From contig JAKAFG010000057.1 of NCBI GenBank assembly GCA_021818125.1, forward strand, positions 1 through 10,191: DNA of 10,191 nucleotides. Direction: 5' to 3'. A program made the translations under genes and the position numbers. Under the pieces are notes generated by a model. The model had not been told where the DNA came from. It saw nothing but the letters and a program-made list of their open reading frames with translations, and ran no database searches. This DNA is from Pseudomonadota bacterium (GTDB taxonomy: Bacteria > Pseudomonadota > Gammaproteobacteria > Acidithiobacillales > Acidithiobacillaceae). Positions 5,829 through 10,191 of this stretch are shown in pieces (the stretch's first letter is position 1; each line of letters starts with the position of its first letter).

Positions 5829-5849
5829 ATCCCGCAGTCCAAGCGGGAT
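5829..5849 (+). other. Hairpin in the rpsT 3' untranslated region
   Basis: ATCCCGC, a 7-nt loop, then GCGGGAT: a 7-bp perfect stem starting 14 nt after the rpsT stop and ending 9 nt before the terminator stem. It shares the TCCCGCAG / GCGGGA arms with the leader hairpin at 5501-5516. It has no T-tract, so it is not a terminator by itself. Confidence 0.5.
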
Positions 5850-5858
5850 ACCGAGCAG

Positions 5859-5897
5859 AAGAGGCGATCCGGTTGTGTGGATCGCCTCTTTGCTTTT
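5859..5897 (+). terminator. Intrinsic terminator of rpsT
   Basis: A 12-bp perfect stem (AAGAGGCGATCC 5859-5870 with GGATCGCCTCTT 5879-5890) and an 8-nt loop, followed by the T-rich tail TGCTTTT. It lies between the converging rpsT and rep genes. On the minus strand the stem is followed by TTCTGC, a poor T-tract, so it would stop leftward transcription less well. Confidence 0.92.
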
Positions 5898-5917
5898 ATG
5901 TGTGGCGAACGCGCTTA

Positions 5918-7903
5918 TCAGGTTTTGCCGAGCATCTCCCGCAGACGGGCGAAAGCGGCAGTGGGGTCCATTTCTTCTTCGGGGTTCTGGTCGCCCTGCC
6001 AGTCCAGGTGCTCTTTAGGGATCTCCCGGAGGAAGCGGGAGGGTTCCGGATGGACGTCCTGGCCGTAGCGGCGGCGTTTGCGACAGAGACTCAGAGTCAG
6101 GCGGAAGCGGGCGCGGGTCATGCCCACGTAAAAGAGGCGGCGTTCTTCCTGAATCTGCTCCGGGGTTTCGCTGTTGCGGTGGGGCAGCAGTTCTTCTTCG
6201 GCACCGACCAGAAACACCTGCGGGAATTCCAGCCCTTTGGCAGCGTGCAGGGTGGACAGGCGCAGCACATCGCGGTCGTCGTCCTCCTCGCGCTCCAGCA
6301 CGTTGAAGAGCATGAGGCGGTTGAGGATCTCCGCGAGGGTTTGCGGGCCTTCGTCCTGGTCCTGCAGGCGCTGCATCCAGTTCAGGAGTTCCTGAATATT
6401 CTCCCAGCGGCGCCCCGCCTCTTTTTCGTCACCTTCACTCTGTAGATACTGCAGATAGCCGATTTCCTCGGGTAGGCTCTGCAAGGCCGGGATAAGTTCA
6501 GCTTTGTCCACCTCACCAGCCTTGAGATTCACCCAGCCGGCGAAGCTGCGCAGGGCCGTGCGCGCCTTGTCGGGCAGCTCCAGCGCGTCTTCCCAAAGCG
6601 CGGCGAAGAGCGAGGAATTACGCTCTTTGGCGAAGGCGCCCAGGCGTTCCAGGGTGCCGCTGCCGATGCCCCTGCGTGGCGTGTTGACCGCACGCAGGAA
6701 AGCGGGATCATCGTCAGGGTTGACCAGGAGCCGCAGATAGGACAGAAAATCCTTGATTTCACTGCGTTCAAAGAAGGAGAGGCCGCCGGATATCTGGTAT
6801 GGAATCCGGGCATTGCGCAGGGCCGCTTCAAAGGGGCGGGCCTGATGGTTGCTGCGGTACAGAATGGCGTAATCGCGGTATTCACCCTGCCGCTGAAAGC
6901 GGTCGCGGAGAATGGCATTGACCACTTGCTCCGCCTCGTCGGCCTCATTGGCGCAGCGCAGGGCGCGGATGCTGTGGCCATCGCCCAGCGTGCTCCACAG
7001 GCGCTTTTCGAAGAGGTGCGGATTTTGCGCAATGACCGCATTGGCGGCCTGGAGAATGCGGCCGGTGGAGCGATAGTTCTGCTCCAGTTTGACGATTTTG
7101 AGGTTGGGGAAATCCTGCGCCAGCCGATGCAGGTTGTCGGCAGCCGCACCCCGCCAGGAGTAGATGCTCTGGTCGTCGTCACCCACCGCCGTCAGGTTGT
7201 GACGGGTGCCCAGCAGACTCTGCACCAGACGGTACTGTGCGCCGTTGCTGTCCTGATATTCATCCACCAGCAGGTAGCGGATACGATCCTGCCAAGCGTG
7301 ACGGGCTTCTGCGTGGTCTTGCAGCAGGCGGGTGGACAGGAGGATGAGATCATCCAGATCCACGGCGTTACAAGCACTGAGGGAGCGCTGATATGAGGCG
7401 TATATATTGGCGGCCTCCTGGCCAAGACGGTCATCCGCATGCGCTTCCTCGGGAAAGAAACCGTCATTCTTGAAACGGGAGATACGTGCCTGGATGGCTT
7501 CGGCGAGATCGCTGGGGCCGTTGGCCTCGCGGAGCAGGTTACGGACCATCCCTAAGCTGTCGCCAGGGTCAATGACGCTGAAGTTGCCGCGATAACCCAG
7601 GCGCTCGATGTCTTTGCGCAGGATTTGCAGACCGAGATGATGAAAGGTAGAGACCATCAGGCCGCGGCTGTTATGGCCTTGCAAAGCCTCGGCGACGCGG
7701 CTTTTCATCTCCCGTGCGGCCTTATTGGTGAAGGTCACGGCGCAGATGTGTTTGGGGGCAACCTGCTGCTCGCGGATGAGATGGACGATTTTCCGGGTGA
7801 TGACCCGGGTCTTGCCCGATCCGGCCCCTGCCAGCACCAGCAAGGGACCGTGGATGTGTTTTACAGCTTCCTGCTGTGGTGGATTGAGCTCAGCCATGGG
7901 CAT
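5918..7903 (-). CDS. rep: ATP-dependent DNA helicase Rep (UvrD/Rep family)
   Basis: Rep is a 3'-5' superfamily 1A helicase that clears proteins ahead of replication forks and helps restart them. The protein is 661 residues (E. coli Rep is 673). Motifs in order: Q-motif LNPPQQEAV (6-14), Walker A AGAGSGKT (25-32), Ia TFTNKAAREM (57-66), II DEYQD (214-218), III GDDDQSIYSWRGA (241-253), IV QNYRS (275-279), V TLHAAKGLEF (551-560) and VI VGMTRAR (593-599). Rep rather than UvrD or PcrA is favoured by length, by GDDDQSIYSWRG, and by the end region RYGxxVxPEPSRFLxEIP. Two ATGs are possible, 7903 and 7897; neither has a good Shine-Dalgarno, and the second gives the more Rep-like MAELNP start. The gene follows lgt by 23 nt on the same strand. 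Its stop faces the rpsT terminator. Confidence 0.95.
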   Translation of the reverse strand: MPMAELNPPQQEAVKHIHGPLLVLAGAGSGKTRVITRKIVHLIREQQVAPKHICAVTFTNKAAREMKSRVAEALQGHNSRGLMVSTFHHLGLQILRKDIERLGYRGNFSVIDPGDSLGMVRNLLREANGPSDLAEAIQARISRFKNDGFFPEEAHADDRLGQEAANIYASYQRSLSACNAVDLDDLILLSTRLLQDHAEARHAWQDRIRYLLVDEYQDSNGAQYRLVQSLLGTRHNLTAVGDDDQSIYSWRGAAADNLHRLAQDFPNLKIVKLEQNYRSTGRILQAANAVIAQNPHLFEKRLWSTLGDGHSIRALRCANEADEAEQVVNAILRDRFQRQGEYRDYAILYRSNHQARPFEAALRNARIPYQISGGLSFFERSEIKDFLSYLRLLVNPDDDPAFLRAVNTPRRGIGSGTLERLGAFAKERNSSLFAALWEDALELPDKARTALRSFAGWVNLKAGEVDKAELIPALQSLPEEIGYLQYLQSEGDEKEAGRRWENIQELLNWMQRLQDQDEGPQTLAEILNRLMLFNVLEREEDDDRDVLRLSTLHAAKGLEFPQVFLVGAEEELLPHRNSETPEQIQEERRLFYVGMTRARFRLTLSLCRKRRRYGQDVHPEPSRFLREIPKEHLDWQGDQNPEEEMDPTAAFARLREMLGKT

Positions 7904-7926
7904 TATGCAGATGCAACGTGCAGCAG

Positions 7927-8745
7927 TTAATTATCGGCTGCCAATGTGGTTTTAGGCGATTCGGAGAATCCACCCTTATAGGCCCACCAAATCACCAGCG
8001 GGCCGAGAATGATCATGGGCACGGATAAGACCTGACCCATGGTGTAGGGACCGAAGACAAAGCCCAACTGAATATCCGGCTGCCGTGCGTATTCCGCGAT
8101 GAAACGGAAGATGCCATAAAAGAGGACAAACATGCCGCCAACGGCACCGGCAGGTCGCGCTTTGCGGCTGTAGATGGCCAGAATCAGCAGGAGCAGAACG
8201 CCCTCCAGCAGAAACTCGTAGAGTTGCGAGGGTTGTCGGGGTTGCGGACCACCGGAGGGGAAGACCATAGCCCAGGGCAGGTGACTGACGCGACCAAAAA
8301 GTTGATCGTTGATAAAGTTGGCGAGACGCCCCAGACCCAGCCCGATGGGCACGGCCGGCGCGATGAAATCCAGCGTAGGCAGAAAGGCATGTTGCTCATG
8401 GAGTCGCGCAAATGCCCAGCAGGCGATGACGACCCCCAGGAGGCCGCCGTGAAAGGACATGCCGCCATCCCAGATGGCCAGCATTTTTATGGGATTGGCG
8501 AGATAATAGGGGAGGTTGTACCAGAGCACGTAACCCACCCGGCCACCCAGTATGGCGCCGACGGCCACATAAAATTCCAGATCGACGACCTGCTCTTTGC
8601 GCCAGTTCCAGTGCGCCATGCGACCGCGCCGGATGAGCCAGACGGTGGCGATAACAAAGCTGATGATCTCCAGCAGACCATACCAGTGGATGGTGATGGG
8701 GCCAAGCTGGAAGCCGACGGTGTTGATATCTGGAAAATGCAGCAT
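7927..8745 (-). CDS. lgt: Prolipoprotein diacylglyceryl transferase
   Basis: Lgt moves diacylglycerol from phosphatidylglycerol to the lipobox cysteine of prolipoproteins, the first step of lipoprotein maturation, in the inner membrane. The protein is 272 residues with about seven membrane segments. Key residues are in place by comparison with E. coli Lgt: Tyr22 (HWYG), His99 in MSFHGG, Arg140 and Asn143 in GRLANFIN, Gly151, and Tyr210, Arg214 and Glu218 in FYGIFRFIAE. The one departure is Gln148 (codon CAA) where E. coli has Glu151 in GELWGR; here the motif reads DQLFGR. PSQLYEFLLEG (172-182) is typical. The ATG at 8745 has an AGGA-containing site (ACGAGGAC) about 8 nt upstream. rep follows 23 nt downstream. 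Identity is certain; the effect of Gln148 is not known. Confidence 0.97.
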   Translation of the reverse strand: MLHFPDINTVGFQLGPITIHWYGLLEIISFVIATVWLIRRGRMAHWNWRKEQVVDLEFYVAVGAILGGRVGYVLWYNLPYYLANPIKMLAIWDGGMSFHGGLLGVVIACWAFARLHEQHAFLPTLDFIAPAVPIGLGLGRLANFINDQLFGRVSHLPWAMVFPSGGPQPRQPSQLYEFLLEGVLLLLILAIYSRKARPAGAVGGMFVLFYGIFRFIAEYARQPDIQLGFVFGPYTMGQVLSVPMIILGPLVIWWAYKGGFSESPKTTLAADN

Positions 8746-8768
8746 GAGGGTCCTCGTAAATTTAGGCC

Positions 8769-8797
8769 ACCATGGCGGAGCCCTGCGCTTCTGTCAA
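8769..8797 (-). promoter_or_regulatory. Candidate promoter of lgt-rep
   Basis: On the minus strand TTGACA (8797-8792) is followed after 17 nt by CATGGT (8774-8769). The -35 box is perfect; the -10 matches only three of six bases. A start near 8762 would leave a leader of about 17 nt carrying the lgt ribosome site. Confidence 0.35.
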
Positions 8798-8864
8798 GGT
8801 GACATCGTGGGCTTAGGCATGTCGACTGGGTCTCCAGCGGTTACCTTTGGGTGCCGGACGTCTC

Positions 8865-8893
8865 TTGTAAATAGATAGAGCCCTAAGTATAAG
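8865..8893 (+). promoter_or_regulatory. Promoter of the marR-efflux unit
   Basis: TTGTAA (8865-8870), a 17-nt spacer, then TATAAG (8888-8893): four of six and five of six consensus bases. It drives the regulator 42 nt downstream. Confidence 0.55.
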
Positions 8894-8897
8894 TACT
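8886..8897. promoter_or_regulatory. Palindrome over the marR -10 box, possible autoregulatory operator
   Basis: AGTA-TAAG-TACT has 4-bp arms centred on the -10 box and overlaps a tandem TAAGTA-TAAGTA. MarR proteins usually repress their own promoter from such AT-rich sites. The arms are short, so chance is possible. Confidence 0.35.
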
Positions 8898-8934
8898 CTA
8901 ATAATCTGGGCGGCTAAAAATACCGGAGGAATTC

Positions 8935-9378
8935 ATGAGCAAAGACCTGTTGCAGGAAGCGTTTGCCTTGGCCCTGCATGACAGCGCCCGGGCCTGGCGC
9001 CACGCGCTGGATCGTCGCCTGAAGGGTCTCGGACTGAGCCAGGCGAGCTGGATGAGTATCGCTTTCCTGGCGCGGGCCGAAACCCCCCTGACCCAGACCG
9101 AGCTGGCAAATCGTCTCTCGGTGGAAGGACCGACGGTGGTAGCCATGGTGGACCGGTTACAACGCGCTGGATTGGTACGCCGCGAGATCGCTCCGGAAGA
9201 CCGGCGTATCCGACGGGTGTTGCTGACGCCCGAGGGGCGGACCGTGTATGCGGAGGTGAGGCGTGTCGCCGGTGACTTCCGCCGCGAAATGCTGGATGGT
9301 CTGAATGCTGCAGAATTGCAGCAAGCGACGGAACTCCTGCAGCGTTTGCAGCGCTTTACCGAAGAATCCTCCCGATGA
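8935..9378 (+). CDS. MarR-family transcriptional regulator
   Basis: A dimeric winged-helix regulator of 147 residues, the usual MarR length. The helix-turn-helix covers about 52-78 (LTQTELANRLSVEGPTVV, then MVDRLQRAGLV). The wing carries the hallmark D-R-R pattern (EDRRIRRVLLTPEG, 88-101). The flanking N- and C-terminal helices (about 5-30 and 105-143) would form the dimer interface. There is no cysteine, so it does not sense by cysteine oxidation as OhrR does; a small-molecule ligand is more likely. GGAGGA (8925-8930) gives a strong ribosome site 4 nt before the ATG. The stop overlaps the start of the efflux gene in ATGA, so the two are translated together, and control of that pump is the obvious role. 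The emrR name is not justified because the emrA gene is absent here. Confidence 0.93.
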   Translation: MSKDLLQEAFALALHDSARAWRHALDRRLKGLGLSQASWMSIAFLARAETPLTQTELANRLSVEGPTVVAMVDRLQRAGLVRREIAPEDRRIRRVLLTPEGRTVYAEVRRVAGDFRREMLDGLNAAELQQATELLQRLQRFTEESSR

Positions 9379-10175
9379 CCGTGGAAAGCGCCGCAGTCGC
9401 TACGGAGGGATTGAACCGGCCCCTCATTACGCTGTCCATCATGCTGGCCACCATCATGCAGACCCTGGACGGCACCATCGCCAACGTGGCCCTGCCGCAC
9501 ATGCAAGGCAGCCTGTCTGCATCTCTGAACCAAATCGGCTGGGTGCTGACCTCTTATATTGTGGCGGCGGCCATCGCCACACCACTGACCGGCTGGCTCT
9601 GTGACCGTTTTGGTCAGCGTACCGTCTTTCTGGCCTCGGTACTGGGATTTACGCTGGCCTCCATGTGGTGCGGTATTTCTACTTCGCTGGGGGAAATAGT
9701 CGTTGCGCGGGCGCTGCAGGGTGTCTTCGGAGCGGCGCTGGTGCCGCTTTCGCAAACCGTCCTGCTCGACATCAACCCCCGGGAAAAGCAGGGTTCCGCC
9801 ATGGCCCTGTGGGGCATGGGGGTGATGGTCGGGCCGATCATCGGGCCGACGTTGGGCGGGTGGCTGACGGATACGATGGGCTGGCGCTGGGTATTTTTCG
9901 TCAATGTGCCGGTGGGGATCATGGCGTTTATGGGAATCTGGAAATCCTTCCCCAGGGATTCGGCACTGCGGCGGATGCACTTTGATATGGCGGGATTTGT
10001 CAGCCTGAGTCTGGCCATCGGGGCCTTGCAGTTGTTGCTGGATCGCGGACAAGAGCAGAACTGGTTCGCTTCGGTGGAAATCTGGATAGAAGCCTATATT
10101 GCCGGGTTCGCGGCCTTATATTTCATCTATCATACTTGGCGCACACCCTTTGACCGTTCCTTCTTTGTCAACTGA
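9375..10175 (+). CDS. DHA2-family MFS drug efflux protein (EmrB-like), cut short by in-frame TGA
   Basis: This is the N-terminal half of a 14-helix proton-driven multidrug exporter. Family motifs: D1 with LDGTIANVALPHM (31-43), motif A-like GWLCDRFGQR, and motif C with VGPIIGPTLGGWLTD followed by GWRWVFFVNVPVG. About seven to eight membrane segments are present. The frame meets TGA at 10173-10175 after 266 residues, whereas E. coli EmrB has 512. The stop falls where E. coli EmrB reads LFKSRNFTIG: here SFFVN-stop-TWVSQ, with the stop at the Arg position, so a CGA to TGA change is a simple explanation. The frame stays open after it to the window edge. It may be a pseudogene, a recent mutation, a sequencing error, or a genuine half-size protein. 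The ATG overlaps the marR stop by 4 nt. No EmrA adaptor gene lies between them. Confidence 0.85.
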   Translation: MTVESAAVATEGLNRPLITLSIMLATIMQTLDGTIANVALPHMQGSLSASLNQIGWVLTSYIVAAAIATPLTGWLCDRFGQRTVFLASVLGFTLASMWCGISTSLGEIVVARALQGVFGAALVPLSQTVLLDINPREKQGSAMALWGMGVMVGPIIGPTLGGWLTDTMGWRWVFFVNVPVGIMAFMGIWKSFPRDSALRRMHFDMAGFVSLSLAIGALQLLLDRGQEQNWFASVEIWIEAYIAGFAALYFIYHTWRTPFDRSFFVN

Positions 10176-10191
10176 ACATGGGTATCTCAAG

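Noticed and set aside
8898..10052. A 384-codon open frame on the minus strand, antisense to the marR and pump genes
   Set aside because: It is a by-product of the codon usage of the two real genes opposite it. The translation is a Arg/Pro/Gln-rich, low-complexity string with no fold pattern, and the plus-strand genes have clear families and a strong ribosome site.

Overview
The window is a GC-rich bacterial chromosome segment made mostly of housekeeping genes. The protein set (RecQ, ApaH with a GDLQG motif, Rep-type helicase, Lgt, S20 with a UUG start, a DsrE-like protein) fits a proteobacterium near the gamma/beta border. An acidophilic sulfur oxidiser of the Acidithiobacillus type is my guess; this is recollection, not a search. 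I see no tRNA, rRNA, CRISPR array, insertion sequence or phage gene.

Layout. (1) Positions 1-3276, minus strand, read right to left: a DsrE-like protein, apaH, an unrecognised membrane protein, and recQ, which runs off the left edge. (2) Positions 3277-3469 form a divergent control region. Its rightward side has a near-consensus sigma-70 promoter with a 6-bp-arm palindrome on the -10 box. (3) Positions 3470-5400, plus strand: a 33-residue hydrophobic peptide overlapping a molybdate/tungstate/sulfate-type ABC permease, then its ATPase. No substrate-binding protein gene is present. (4) Positions 5401-5897: rpsT (S20) with its own promoter, a leader hairpin, a trailer hairpin and a strong intrinsic terminator. 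(5) Positions 5918-8745, minus strand: lgt followed by rep, converging on the rpsT terminator. (6) Positions 8746-10191: a divergent promoter region, a MarR-type regulator, and a DHA2-family efflux pump overlapping it by 4 nt. The pump reading frame meets a TGA after 266 codons, about half the usual family length.

The genes form several small units rather than one system: genome maintenance (recQ, rep), nucleotide signalling and damage (apaH), lipoprotein maturation (lgt), translation (rpsT), oxyanion uptake, and a regulator-pump pair. I found no convincing undescribed system. The points most worth checking are the hydrophobic micro-ORF and operator of the ABC unit, the in-frame stop in the efflux pump, the cysteine-free DsrE-like protein, and the matching hairpins flanking rpsT.
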